NCBI GenBank assembly: GCA_020723285.1
Contig: DYJE01000017.1
Span: forward strand, 28,090-92,089
Direction of reading: 5' to 3'
From: Desulforapulum autotrophicum
GTDB lineage: Bacteria > Desulfobacterota > Desulfobacteria > Desulfobacterales > Desulfolunaceae
Length of the DNA stretch: 64,000 bases
Shown here: positions 51,847 to 61,347 of the stretch, one piece after another
How positions within the stretch are numbered: position 1 is the first letter of the stretch
How the letters are laid out: every line of letters starts with the position of its first letter
Notes under the pieces: model-generated
Seen by the model: only the letters and a program-made list of their open reading frames with translations
The model's database searches: none
What the model was told of the DNA's origin: nothing
Position numbers and translations under genes: made by a program

Positions 51847-52719
51847 ATGATGAAATTTACCTTATTTCTTGGATGTAACATTCCGGCCAGAGTTCAACAG
51901 TATGAACTCTCCGCAAGAGCCGTATCAGACAAACTCGGAATTGAGATTGTGGATAATCGTGAGTTTAAATGCTGCGGCAATCCGATCCGAAATATGGACA
52001 ACAAGACATTTCTTCTGATGGCCGCCCGAAATCTTGCCCTGGCTGAATTACAGGATTTAAACATGCTGGTGCTTTGCAAGTGCTGTTTCGGCAGCCTGAA
52101 AAAAGCCGCCCATGTGATAAAACAAGACCCATTGATTCAAAAAGAAGTTAATGAGTTTCTGGCCAAAGAAGGGTTAAGATATTCGGGAACGACTCACATC
52201 AAGCATTTCCTTTCAGTTCTTTATCATGACATCGGCATCAACGTCCTTAAGGAAAAAATAACCCGCCCGTTTAAGGGGGTTAAAATTGCAACCCATTATG
52301 GATGTCATGCCTTGAGACCCAGTGATATCACTGAATTCGATAACCCGGTCGCTCCTGTTATATTTGACGAACTCGTGGCTGCAACGGGTGCCGAAAGCAT
52401 CGACTGGCCATTGAAGCTTGAATGCTGCGGCGCTCCCATGCTGGGTGTCAATGACAGTCTTTCCATGGATTTAACTGAAAAAAAACTGACGGACGGCATT
52501 CGGGCAGGCGCTGATTTTCTGTGTGTCGCTTGTCCGTATTGTCAGATGCAATTTGACAAGGTTCAGCACATGATATCGTCTCTTCGCAACATGAACGACC
52601 GCCTTTTGAGCATCGTATTTCCCCAACTTATAGGACTTGCTATGGGGATTTCCGGCAAAGCCTTGGGGATGAATCTGAATATGCTTGATATCAGCCGTAT
52701 TGAATCTTTTTTAGCGTAG
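51847..52719 (+). CDS. hdrB: Heterodisulfide reductase subunit B-like protein
   Basis: A 290-residue cytoplasmic CCG-domain protein. The catalytic subunit HdrB holds two non-cubane 4Fe-4S clusters. The first cysteine set is LGCNIPARVQQ, KCCGNPIR and CKCCFGSLK; the second is HYGCHALRPS, ECCGAPMLGV and ACPYCQMQFD. The ATG at 51847 follows AGGA; an in-frame ATG ten residues earlier is possible. It lies 9 bp before hdrA. In methanogens HdrB reduces the CoM-S-S-CoB disulfide; in sulfate reducers the substrate is not established. Confidence 0.93.
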   Translation: MMKFTLFLGCNIPARVQQYELSARAVSDKLGIEIVDNREFKCCGNPIRNMDNKTFLLMAARNLALAELQDLNMLVLCKCCFGSLKKAAHVIKQDPLIQKEVNEFLAKEGLRYSGTTHIKHFLSVLYHDIGINVLKEKITRPFKGVKIATHYGCHALRPSDITEFDNPVAPVIFDELVAATGAESIDWPLKLECCGAPMLGVNDSLSMDLTEKKLTDGIRAGADFLCVACPYCQMQFDKVQHMISSLRNMNDRLLSIVFPQLIGLAMGISGKALGMNLNMLDISRIESFLA

Positions 52720-52728
52720 GAGAAAAAC

Positions 52729-55700
52729 ATGTCTCAAAAAAAAATTGGCGCTATCATGGTTATTGGTGGCGGTATTGCCGGCATGCAGTCGGCACTCGAT
52801 GCCGCTGATTCCGGTTATTATGTCTATCTTGTGGAAAGATCTTCGTCCATCGGCGGGGTGATGTCACAACTCGACAAAACATTTCCCACCAATGATTGTG
52901 CCATGTGAGTCATCTCACCCAAACTGGTCGAGGTCGGCCGACACAACAATATTGAGCTACTGACGCTATCGGAAGTTAAAGCCATAACCGGTGAAGCAGG
53001 AAACTTTGAGGTATCGCTTACACAATACCCGCGTTATGTAGATACTGCAAAATGCATTGCCTGCGGGCTCTGTTCGGAGAAGTGCCCAAAAAAAGTGGTC
53101 AATGATTACGATGGGGCTTTAAGCAATCGCAAGGCCATTTATGTCAAATATGAACAGGCAGTGCCATTGAAATACGCCATTGATCCTGATCATTGCATTT
53201 ACTTAACCAAAGGGAAATGCAGAACCTGTGAAAAAGTATGCCCTGCCGGAGCCGTCAATTTTAATGATCAACACATGGATATCACCCTTAACGTGGGTGC
53301 GATCATTTTATCCAGCGGCTGCGAACCCTATAATCCAGGCACCCATGATGTCTATGGTTACACCAAATCTGAAAATATCGTCACAGCTCTGGAATTTGAA
53401 AGAATTCTCTCGTCTTCCGGCCCTTTTGGCGGACATCTGGTTCGTCCGTCAGACAACAGGGAACCCAAAAAGATCGCATGGCTTCAATGTATTGGATCCA
53501 GGGATGTCCATATCGGGGCCAACGGATACTGTTCGTCTGTCTGCTGCACCTATGCGATTAAAGAGGCCATGCTGTCCAAGGAACACAGTAAGGAACCGTT
53601 GGATACAGCCATTTTTTATATGGATATCCGCACCCATGGAAAAGACTTTGAAAGATACTACAACCGGGCCAAGGATGAATTCGGTGTCCGTTTTGTCAAA
53701 TCCAAAATCACTCATATTTTACCGACCGAAGATGGCAATCAGCTCATCCGCTACCTTGACGAATCCGGCAGGCGGGTCGAAGAAGCCTTCGATATTGTCG
53801 TGCTCTCGGTAGGTCTGGGGACAAGCAAGTCCGCAGGTTTGCTTGCAAATGTTAGTGACATTCGACGGGATCAATATGGTTTTGTTACAACCAGCAGTTT
53901 TGAACCCGTCAAGACGTCCCGGCCTGGTATTTATGTATGCGGTGCCTTTGAGGCGCCGAAAGACATTCCTACTTCAGTTATTGAAGCAAGCGCATCCGCT
54001 GGTATGGCCGGAAGCGGCCTGTCCGAGTCGCGCTGGACACTGACCAAGCAAAAAGAAATCCCCAAAGAGACGGATATCGGTGGCGAACGCCCAAGAATCG
54101 GTGTTTTTATATGCTGCTGCGGAACGAATATTGCCGGTGTTGTCGATGTTCCTGCAATCGTTGAATATGCGGGCACCTTAAAATATGTCGAATACACTGA
54201 AAAAAACCTGTTCAGTTGTTCACAGGACACTCAAGACAACATCGCTAAAATTATCAAAGAAAAGCAATTGAATCGGGTGATGGTGGCTGCCTGTACCCCC
54301 AGAAGTCATGAGCCGCTTTTCCAGGAGACTCTTACAAATGCAAACTTGAACAAGTATGTTTTTGAAATGGCCAATATCAGAAACCAGTGTTCGTGGGTCC
54401 ATAAGAGCGACCCTCTGATGGCGACGGAAAAAGTCAAAGACCTTGTCAGGATGGCCGTTGCAAAGGTTGCCCTGATGGAGCCCTTAAGGGAGGCTGAACT
54501 CCAGATCAATCAGTCAGCCCTTGTCATCGGTGGGGGTATTGCCGGAATTGCAGCTGCAAAAACCCTGTCTGAGCAAGGGTATCACGCCTATTTGATTGAT
54601 AAAAGTGATCGTTTGGGTGGTTCTGCTTTACAGATCCATGAAACCTGGCAGGGAGAAAATGTTTTACAGAATTTAAACCAATGGATTGCCGCTATCAAGG
54701 CGGATAAGAACATAGACATTTTTACAAACGCTAAAATCACCCACGCAGAAGGTTTTGTGGGAAACTTTAAAACAACCATTTCGATGGGGGATCAGACAAA
54801 AGAACTGCTCCATGGCGTTACCATTATTGCATCAGGCGCGCAGGAATTAAAGCCGGATCAGTATTTTTACGGCCATGACAAACGGGTGCTGACAGGTCTT
54901 GAACTCGATTGCCAACTGATTGAAAACGATCCTGTTCTATTGAACACGAATACCACTCTTTTTGTTCAATGCGTGGGCTCCAGGATTTCCGAGCGGCCTT
55001 ATTGCTCCAAGGTCTGTTGTACGCATTCCATTAAAAACGCCTTACAGCTTAAAAAGCTTAAACCCGAAATGGATGTGTATATCCTTTACCGGGATATGCG
55101 CTCATATGGGTTACGCGAAGATCTGTATCGGAAAGCCAGAGAAAAAGGAATTGTTTTTATTCGCTATAATGCGGATCAAGGTTTGGAAGTCTGCCTTGAT
55201 GGACATGATCTGAACGTCAGGTTTTCAGATACGGTCATCCGCCGCAAAATGGAAATCACTCCGGATCTCGTCGTACTGGCAACAGCCATCATCCCGCCCA
55301 AAGAAAATCCTTTGGCGCAGCAATACAAAGTCGCCTTGAATGACGATGGTTTTTTCATGGAGGCCCATGCCAAACTAAGGCCCGTTGACTGTGCAACGGA
55401 CGGCGTCTTTATCTGCGGTCTGGCTCACGCCCCGAAACCGATTGACGAATCCATCTCCCAGGCAGTGGCCGCAGCCACCCGGGCAGTCACCCTGCTTGCC
55501 CGTAAAACCATTCAAACCAGCGGAAACATAGCGGAAGTCATGCCTTCGGTATGCAGCAGTTGCGGGGTCTGCACCTCGATTTGCCCGTATTCGGCTCCCT
55601 CGTTTATCGATCAGACCGCCAGGTTTAACTCCGGCAGAGCTCAGATCAATCCGGTGCTTTGCAAAGGATGCGGATTGTGCGTGGCATCGTGTCGATCAGG

Positions 55701-55770
55701 CGCTATTAAGCTAAAAGGATTTGACAATGATCAGATCTTCGCGCAGATATTTGCACTTAATGCTGAATAA
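52729..55770 (+). CDS. hdrA: Fused HdrA-type flavoprotein with selenocysteine at residue 60 (in-frame TGA at 52906)
   Basis: A 1013-residue flavin/Fe-S protein starting at 52729, with GGAG ahead. FAD motif [16 protein letters not shown] lies at 11-26. The conserved HdrA segment [10 protein letters not shown] reads ...[18 protein letters not shown], so Sec replaces Cys at 60. The frame is open before and after. Two ferredoxin motifs follow ([25 protein letters not shown]). From about 460 a second HdrA module begins ([17 protein letters not shown] motif [15 protein letters not shown] near 600), ending in [12 protein letters not shown] and [11 protein letters not shown]. It thus looks like QmoA/HdrA plus HdrA fused. 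Sec-HdrA is known in methanogens and some deltaproteobacteria. A frame that ignores the TGA would falsely start at 53095. Confidence 0.93.
52925..52942 (+). promoter_or_regulatory. Candidate bacterial SECIS hairpin in hdrA
   Basis: TGGTC (52925-52929), loop GAGGTC, GGCCG (52936-52940) gives a 5-bp stem with two G-U pairs. An alternative pairs GTCG (52927-52930) with CGAC (52939-52942). The loop contains AGGTC, as in the fdhF SECIS, with its GGT 24 bases after the TGA. The stem is weak, so a folding program should decide. Confidence 0.5.
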
Positions 55771-55986
55771 GGATGGTTCATTATGTTATTTCAGCACCAT
55801 GTAAAACAGAGGTTTCCCGGATAACAAGGCAGAAGGACTTTTGCTTTTTCCTTAAGCCTCGTGGACCCGTGGAGTCGTCAAACAAGAAGATTGTCAATGA
55901 GAGATTTTGATACATAACCCATTGACATACCATCGGATTTTCGGCTATAGACAAGTGTTCAAAAATAACCGGCAATTGAATTTGGA

Positions 55987-57909
55987 GTGGATTTCATCGC
56001 CTCACGTCATCTCATTCATCCTGACCACAACGTCCGTCGGATCTTCTTCAGATTCGTCGTATTATCTTTTGTTTTCATCGGCTTGTTCCCGCCGTCAACG
56101 TCTTTTACGTCGGAGACGCCCTATTTTCTAAGCCTTGAGGGCCCCTGGAAAATACATCTGGGCGACGATCCGTCGTTTGCGGACCCGAAAACCGACGACA
56201 GGGCCTGGGATAGCGTGGGCATGCCCGGCAGTCTTTCCCGCTATGTCCTGGACAGAAAAGCTGCCGCCATCGGGTTTGTCTGGCTTCGGAAAACCCTGGT
56301 GATTCCTGAGGCCGCGGCGGGGAAGAGGCTGGGCGTGGGTCTTGGGCGGATCGCCCAGGTGGACGAGGCCTATTTCAACGGCGAGAAAATCGGCAGCGAA
56401 GGGCGGTTTCCACCGACCGAACGGACCTGCTGGAACACCCCAAGGTACTACGCCGTTCCCGAACGGCTGGTCAGGGCCGGTGGTGAAAACGTCATTGCGA
56501 TCAAGGTCTGGATTCACACCTACGGCCACATTTCCGGCCATCTTTTCATCAGCGACGAAGACACCTGGAAAAACATGAAGGCGGACGGCCAGTTTGCCCA
56601 CGTGATCATGAACTACGTGATCATCGCCATGGGTCTGCCCCTGGTGATCCTTTTCGGGCTTTTCTACATCCGAAGGCCCGGTGAGACCGAGTACCTGTTC
56701 TATTCTCTCCAGCTGGTCTGCGGATTTTTCATCATTTTCGACCTGTGCAGTCTCTGGCGTTTTCCAGGCGGCATCACCATGATTTTCAGGTTCGTGGCCT
56801 TTTCCTGGATCGCCATCAACGTGGTGCACCCGATGTTTCTCCACCGCCTCTACGGCCTGCATCGTCCGAACGTGGAAAAAGGGTTAACCCTTTACCTTCT
56901 TGTCTCCATCGTTTTGCTATGGATCGCACAACCGGAGGATTTCAGGATTTACGGCCTTCTGGTGGTGTTTATTTCAGGGTCCATCGGTTTCTACAACCTC
57001 TCCTGTCATTTCTCGGCCCTTTACCTGAACAGGCCCTATGCCCGGATTTTTTCATTGTTCGGCCTTACGGTGGTGGCCGGGGCCATCCACGACGGGGTGA
57101 ATTACATGACCAAACTTTTGAGCATACGTCCCGTTATTTTCGGTTACTCGTTTGACCGGATGATATTCCCGTACACGGCGGCGGCTCTTTTTATCGGAAC
57201 GGCCCTGATCCTGGTCCACCGTTTTATCGAGGTGTTAAATGCCAACGAGGATCTGAACGAAAATCTGGAGCGGAAGGTGGAGGACCGGACACGGTCCCTG
57301 ATCCTCCTTACCGAAGAGCTTGAAAGCAAGAACATCCGGCTGAAAGAGCTGGTGATCCGGGACGGTCTGACCGGTCTGTACAACCACCGGGCCTTATTCG
57401 ACCGGCTGGATGAAATTTTCATGACATGCCGGAAAAACCACATGCCCCTGGCCGTGGTGATGATCGACGTGGATGACTTCAAGGGCTTCAACGACCGTTT
57501 CGGCCATCAGGTGGGGGACCGGGTCCTGACCGCCGTGGCCGACATCCTCAAGACCTGTATCCGAGAATACAACATCGCCGACAAATTTCTGAACAACCGT
57601 ATGGCGGACAACAGGGATTACGATCTGGCCGGGCGCTACGGAGGCGATGAGTTCGTGGTGGTCCTGCCCCAGTGTAACGAAGCTCTGGCCGTTCAGGTCA
57701 CCGAAAGGATCTGTTCGGAAGTCCGCAACATCCGCATGGACGGTTGCCAGGACCTGAGGGTCAGCGGCAGCTTCGGTGTGGCGGTTCTCGATCCCGGCGT
57801 CCGCTGCCCCAACAGCGAAAAGCTTGTCACCCTTGCGGACCTGGCCCTGTACAAATCCAAATCCCAGGGAAAAAACCGGGTTTGCTGTAAAGTCTACGAA
57901 GATCGCTGA
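55987..57909 (+). CDS. Membrane-bound diguanylate cyclase with periplasmic sugar-binding-like domain
   Basis: A 640-residue c-di-GMP synthase. After a signal/anchor near 20-40 comes a jelly-roll domain like the galactose-binding part of beta-galactosidases (WKIHLGDDPSF, WLRKTLVIPEAA, YFNGEKIGSEGRFP). About seven membrane helices follow (230-420), as in 7TMR-DISM sensors, then a coiled coil and a GGDEF domain. The active site is GGDEF at 552-556, with an inhibitory RxxD (Arg543-Asp546) five residues before it. It starts with GTG at 55987; the ribosome-binding site is poor and the start uncertain. It could tie c-di-GMP to an extracellular carbohydrate signal, fitting the exopolysaccharide locus. 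Confidence 0.9.
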   Translation: MDFIASRHLIHPDHNVRRIFFRFVVLSFVFIGLFPPSTSFTSETPYFLSLEGPWKIHLGDDPSFADPKTDDRAWDSVGMPGSLSRYVLDRKAAAIGFVWLRKTLVIPEAAAGKRLGVGLGRIAQVDEAYFNGEKIGSEGRFPPTERTCWNTPRYYAVPERLVRAGGENVIAIKVWIHTYGHISGHLFISDEDTWKNMKADGQFAHVIMNYVIIAMGLPLVILFGLFYIRRPGETEYLFYSLQLVCGFFIIFDLCSLWRFPGGITMIFRFVAFSWIAINVVHPMFLHRLYGLHRPNVEKGLTLYLLVSIVLLWIAQPEDFRIYGLLVVFISGSIGFYNLSCHFSALYLNRPYARIFSLFGLTVVAGAIHDGVNYMTKLLSIRPVIFGYSFDRMIFPYTAAALFIGTALILVHRFIEVLNANEDLNENLERKVEDRTRSLILLTEELESKNIRLKELVIRDGLTGLYNHRALFDRLDEIFMTCRKNHMPLAVVMIDVDDFKGFNDRFGHQVGDRVLTAVADILKTCIREYNIADKFLNNRMADNRDYDLAGRYGGDEFVVVLPQCNEALAVQVTERICSEVRNIRMDGCQDLRVSGSFGVAVLDPGVRCPNSEKLVTLADLALYKSKSQGKNRVCCKVYEDR

Positions 57910-57982
57910 GATGATTTTTGATGGAAAGGGGCATGGGCCGCTTTCGTGACACAAGCCGACCTGAATGATAGCCTGAAAAGGA

Positions 57983-58009
57983 GCCGGGTTTTTACGAACA
58001 AAACCCGGC
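57983..58009. terminator. Hairpin between convergent genes
   Basis: GCCGGGTTTT (57983-57992) and AAAACCCGGC (58000-58009) form a perfect 10-bp stem with a 7-base loop between the diguanylate cyclase and the cyclophilin gene. The T-rich tract is within the stem, with only short T-runs after it, so it is a modest bidirectional terminator. Confidence 0.6.
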
Positions 58010-58024
58010 GAGATGCTTTGATCG

Positions 58025-58642
58025 TTATTTTTTGATGGGAAATTTCACATCCAGAATCTTGTTCCAGGCGCTGACCTTGTCCTTGGTTTTTTCCATCAGG
58101 GGTTTGATGTCGCCGTCGATGCGCACCGACACGATTTTATCGCCCTGAACGATGCTGTTCACCACGGCCATATCCTCTTTTCCCCACACCGTTCCGAACA
58201 CCGTGTGTTTTCCGTTGAGCCAGGGTGTGGGCACATGGGTAATGAAAAACTGGCTGCCGTTGGTGCCTGGTCCTGCGTTGGCCATGGACAGGATGCCGGG
58301 TTTGTCGTGGATCAGGCTGGGCACGCATTCATCGGCGAACTGATATCCCGGTCCTCCGGTGCCGTTGCCTGCGGGATCACCGCCCTGGATCATGAAACTG
58401 GCGATGACCCGGTGAAAGCTGAGGTTGTTGTAATACCCGCGTTTGGCCAGATTCACGAAATTTGCCACGGTGTAAGGCGTTTCCTTGTCGTAAAGTTTTA
58501 GCCGGATCACGCCTTTGGAGGTGGTCATGATGGCGGTGAGGCCCTTGTCAGCTTTGACTTCAGCTTTGGAAAAGGCCGGGGCCGCAAGGAAAAAAAAGGC
58601 CGCGACAAGAACGACGACAGAGGCGATAGAATGTTTCCGCAT
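58025..58642 (-). CDS. Periplasmic peptidyl-prolyl cis-trans isomerase, cyclophilin type
   Basis: A 205-residue protein. The ATG at 58642 follows AAAGGAG. A signal peptide ([21 protein letters not shown]) precedes a cyclophilin fold with [20 protein letters not shown], the catalytic Arg/Phe/Gln region, and [27 protein letters not shown]. All catalytic-site elements are present. It helps folding of exported proteins. Single gene, convergent with the diguanylate cyclase. Confidence 0.95.
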   Translation of the reverse strand: MRKHSIASVVVLVAAFFFLAAPAFSKAEVKADKGLTAIMTTSKGVIRLKLYDKETPYTVANFVNLAKRGYYNNLSFHRVIASFMIQGGDPAGNGTGGPGYQFADECVPSLIHDKPGILSMANAGPGTNGSQFFITHVPTPWLNGKHTVFGTVWGKEDMAVVNSIVQGDKIVSVRIDGDIKPLMEKTKDKVSAWNKILDVKFPIKK

Positions 58643-58838
58643 GGTTTCTCCTTTGTGGATGCTGGTTAAGATGTTTGTCACAGATCGTTACGGATCACGC
58701 TCGGTCAAAAGTGATTGAAAACCTATATCAGCGCTTTTAAAAATTCAAATAAAAACTTGACAGGGCGGACGTTAGAGGCGCATTTACAGGCGTGATTCCA
58801 TCTTTATCTCACACTCACGTCAAACAAGGACTTGCCCC

Positions 58839-59582
58839 ATGGACGACATCTTCATCAAGGACCAGGTCATACGCTTTTCGGAAACGGACAACAACGGACA
58901 CTTCAAGGTGGTCAGCATGTTCGACTGCTTCCAGGATGTGGGCAGCGAACACGCGGCGCTGATGAAGATCTCGGGCCGGGACCTCATGGAACAGAACTAC
59001 ACCTGGGTCATGCTGAAGTACAATGTGCGGATCGAAAGACTGCCGGTGTGGCGGGAGGCGGTGACGGTGAAAACCTGGCGTTTCCCCCACAAAAACCTTT
59101 ACGAACTTCGGGAATTCGACATCCTGGACCGGGCGGGCAACGTGATCATCCGGGCGTTGAGTTGCTGGGTGATGGTGAACTACACCAGCAGGAAACCGGT
59201 TCGCCTGGACCGGTTCCTGCCGGCGGGACTGATGACCGCCCGTCATCCGGTGGATGACGATTTTTCAAGGCTCGATGCCCTGTCCGAGATGGACCGTGAA
59301 CTTCCGTTCAGGGTGAGAATGCAGGACATCGACTACAACAACCATGTGAACAACTCCGTGTACGTGGGCTGGGCCGTGGAAGCGGTGCCCGAGGACGTCC
59401 ACCGGGATTTCCGGCTGGTTCAGGTGGAAAGCACGTATCTCAACGAAATCGCCTACGGACATATGATCTCATCCCGGATAAAAGCCGACGGCCACAACGG
59501 GGACGCGGTGTTTTACCACAGCATCGCCTGCGCCGACACCGGCACGGAACTGACGAGGCTGAAGACGGTGTGGCGGAAATAA
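58839..59582 (+). CDS. Acyl-ACP thioesterase-like protein (double hotdog)
   Basis: A 247-residue protein with two hotdog folds, the layout of FatA/FatB-type acyl-ACP thioesterases found in several bacteria. The first half has the long central helix in FDCFQDVGSEHAALMKISGRDL; the second has DIDYNNHVNNSVYVGWAVEA, whose Asn/His pattern (NNHVNN) is the plant-type catalytic region. It would release fatty acids from ACP. AAGGA precedes the ATG. It stands alone, divergent from the cyclophilin gene. Confidence 0.88.
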   Translation: MDDIFIKDQVIRFSETDNNGHFKVVSMFDCFQDVGSEHAALMKISGRDLMEQNYTWVMLKYNVRIERLPVWREAVTVKTWRFPHKNLYELREFDILDRAGNVIIRALSCWVMVNYTSRKPVRLDRFLPAGLMTARHPVDDDFSRLDALSEMDRELPFRVRMQDIDYNNHVNNSVYVGWAVEAVPEDVHRDFRLVQVESTYLNEIAYGHMISSRIKADGHNGDAVFYHSIACADTGTELTRLKTVWRK

Positions 59583-59721
59583 GGATCGGATCATGTTCGG
59601 TTTTGGAGATCCCAGCCCGCGACAGGGTGTCAGGGCAATCACAAGTAGCATTTGCTTTGAACATTCTTTGATTCCATGTTCCATTAATGATCGGACGATT
59701 AAAGTCATACGCCAGAAGTTT

Positions 59722-59939
59722 TTAACGTCCAACGCTCAACGTCAAACGTCCAACATCCAATGGTTGTACAGCCGAGGGTGACGTTCAAAGAGAGGGACTC
59801 TCTTGCCCTATACCGTTAAATATGAGTCATTTAACGTTTCATGGGTATCCAATGTCAGTACGGCTGAAAGGTATGCCCATGAGAAAGATTCGTTCCGCTA
59901 TTCGAAGTTGAGCGTTGGACGTTGGGTGTTGGACGTTAT
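59722..59939. repeat. Inverted pair of AACGTCCAACGCTCAACG-type repeats (site 3)
   Basis: The left arm (59722-59760) and right arm (59907-59939) carry the same 9-10-base repeat variants in opposite orientation around about 145 bases. The interior includes the dyad AGAGAGGGACTCTCT but no supported frame. The rest of the 59583-60156 gap shows nothing else except the leader of the binding-protein gene. Confidence 0.8.
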
Positions 59940-60156
59940 AGCGTTCATTCATGATTAAACACGCAGAGTATAAACGGTTTTACATGCGATTGCCCTGGAC
60001 AGGGTATTGTATGATGGCGGCCTGATAAATATCCTTTATAAAAAGCAGGGGATTTCCGATATATTTGAAATGAAAGGCAGGGTTCATTCGAAGTCTTTTC
60101 ACGGGCATGGAACCCGCACCGCACGCCATCAGAATACGACATAAAGGATCATCCTT

Positions 60157-60894
60157 ATGAAACAACCAGGGTTACTGATTCTCATCATGATGGGGATTTT
60201 GGCCTGCGCTCCGATGGCGCACGCTGGTTCGGTTGAAATCGTCACGTTCAGCTACCCGCCCTATATGAACGACTCCGGCGAAGGGCTGATGAAAGAAATC
60301 TTCGACGCCGCGATAAAAAACAGCGGGTTATCTTACACGTTCAAGGTCTTCCCCAGGAAACGGGCCATCATTCTTTTCAATCAGCCGGAAATCCAGGGGC
60401 TTTTTCTCGGCGAGAGAACCTATTTTCCGAATATGACGGGCCTTGACGCCAAAACCCTTCTGACCTTCAAAACCGTTTTTGTGTACCTGAAAAACCGCTA
60501 TCCGCACCTGAGGTATTCCGGTCTTTCCGATCTGAAGGGCAAACGGGTGGGGGTTTCCCTGGGCAGCGTTCTGACGCCTGTTTTTCAAAAGCACGGCATG
60601 GTGGTTGACGAGGCCCTGCTTGAAAACAACATCACGAAACTGAAAACAGGGCGGATCGATTTCTGGCATACGGTGGACACCTCGGCCCAGAGGCTGATCG
60701 CACGGAAATTCCCGGATCAGGCGAAGGATTTCGGTGTCATACCCGATGTGACCCACACGGTGGATCTGATTGTGAAAAAGGGAAGCCGGTCAGAACCCGA
60801 TTTCAGAATGTTCGCCAAACGGTTCGACACCCTGGTGAAAAATGACGGGCTCCGAAATATCGTCAAAGATTTTCTTGAAAAAAATCCGCTCTAA
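60157..60894 (+). CDS. Periplasmic solute-binding protein (SBP_bac_3-like)
   Basis: A 245-residue exported protein. The signal peptide (GLLILIMMGILACAPMAHA) contains LACAP, so a lipoprotein form is possible. It is followed by VEIVTFSYPPYMNDSGEGLM and, in the second lobe, SDLKGKRVGVSLGSVLTPVF, the usual family-3 binding-protein pattern for amino acids and similar small ligands. No permease or ATPase genes are adjacent. Orphan proteins of this type often serve sensors rather than transport. AAGGATC lies 6-12 bp before the ATG. Confidence 0.87.
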   Translation: MKQPGLLILIMMGILACAPMAHAGSVEIVTFSYPPYMNDSGEGLMKEIFDAAIKNSGLSYTFKVFPRKRAIILFNQPEIQGLFLGERTYFPNMTGLDAKTLLTFKTVFVYLKNRYPHLRYSGLSDLKGKRVGVSLGSVLTPVFQKHGMVVDEALLENNITKLKTGRIDFWHTVDTSAQRLIARKFPDQAKDFGVIPDVTHTVDLIVKKGSRSEPDFRMFAKRFDTLVKNDGLRNIVKDFLEKNPL

Positions 60895-60905
60895 ACCCAT
60901 TTCCC

Positions 60906-61118
60906 TTATTCACGCTCGGCGGTTCTCTTCAGGCGCAGCCTGTGGACGGTCCTTCGGATAAGCCCTGAAAGAAGCAGCACCGAAACCACCCCCAGCACAG
61001 CCACGGTGACCCTCGTGCCGCTGTTGCCGAACCGGGGGAGAATTACTTTAGGGAGAAGCCACAGATAGCAGACGGAATGAAGGGTCCCGATGATGACGAT
61101 CCGCCAGATGTTTTTCAT
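60906..61118 (-). CDS. Small two-helix membrane protein
   Basis: A 70-residue protein of unknown function, starting at 61118 (MKNIWRIVIIGTLHSVCYLW), with two hydrophobic segments and a basic C-terminus (RRTVHRLRLKRTAERE). Its start overlaps the stop of the preceding small membrane gene (ATGA). It ends the Rieske/VWA/MoxR operon. No family recognised. Confidence 0.6.
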   Translation of the reverse strand: MKNIWRIVIIGTLHSVCYLWLLPKVILPRFGNSGTRVTVAVLGVVSVLLLSGLIRRTVHRLRLKRTAERE

Positions 61119-61342
61119 GAACCTGTTTTTTTCCGGTTTTTGATTTTGGATCTGTAACCGGAAAGGCTGTAAGCCGCAAGCAGCAGGATGGCCGTGCTCG
61201 CCGGGGTGAAGGTGCAAAGGGATTTGAATCCCATGATGTTGGGCTTGCTGGCTCCTGCATAGGGAACAAGGGTCAGGGCCGCGGCCACGACAAGGGCGAT
61301 GGCAAGGATGAGAAGAAGGCGGACCAGGATGTCTTTGTTCAT
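61115..61342 (-). CDS. Small two-helix membrane protein upstream partner
   Basis: A 75-residue protein starting at 61342 (MNKDILVRLLLILAIALVVA). It has two hydrophobic helices around a loop GASKPNIMGFKSLCTFTPAS and a basic tail. AAGGGC precedes the start. It lies 5 bp after the Rieske gene and overlaps the next small gene, so it is clearly part of that operon. The loop with GFKSLCTFTP is distinctive, but I do not recognise a function. Confidence 0.65.
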   Translation of the reverse strand: MNKDILVRLLLILAIALVVAAALTLVPYAGASKPNIMGFKSLCTFTPASTAILLLAAYSLSGYRSKIKNRKKTGS

Positions 61343-61347
61343 GAGCG

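Noticed and set aside
53095..55770. hdrA start at 53095
   Set aside because: This start only appears because the TGA at 52906 was taken as a stop. The same frame upstream carries the FAD motif and NDCAM segment of HdrA.
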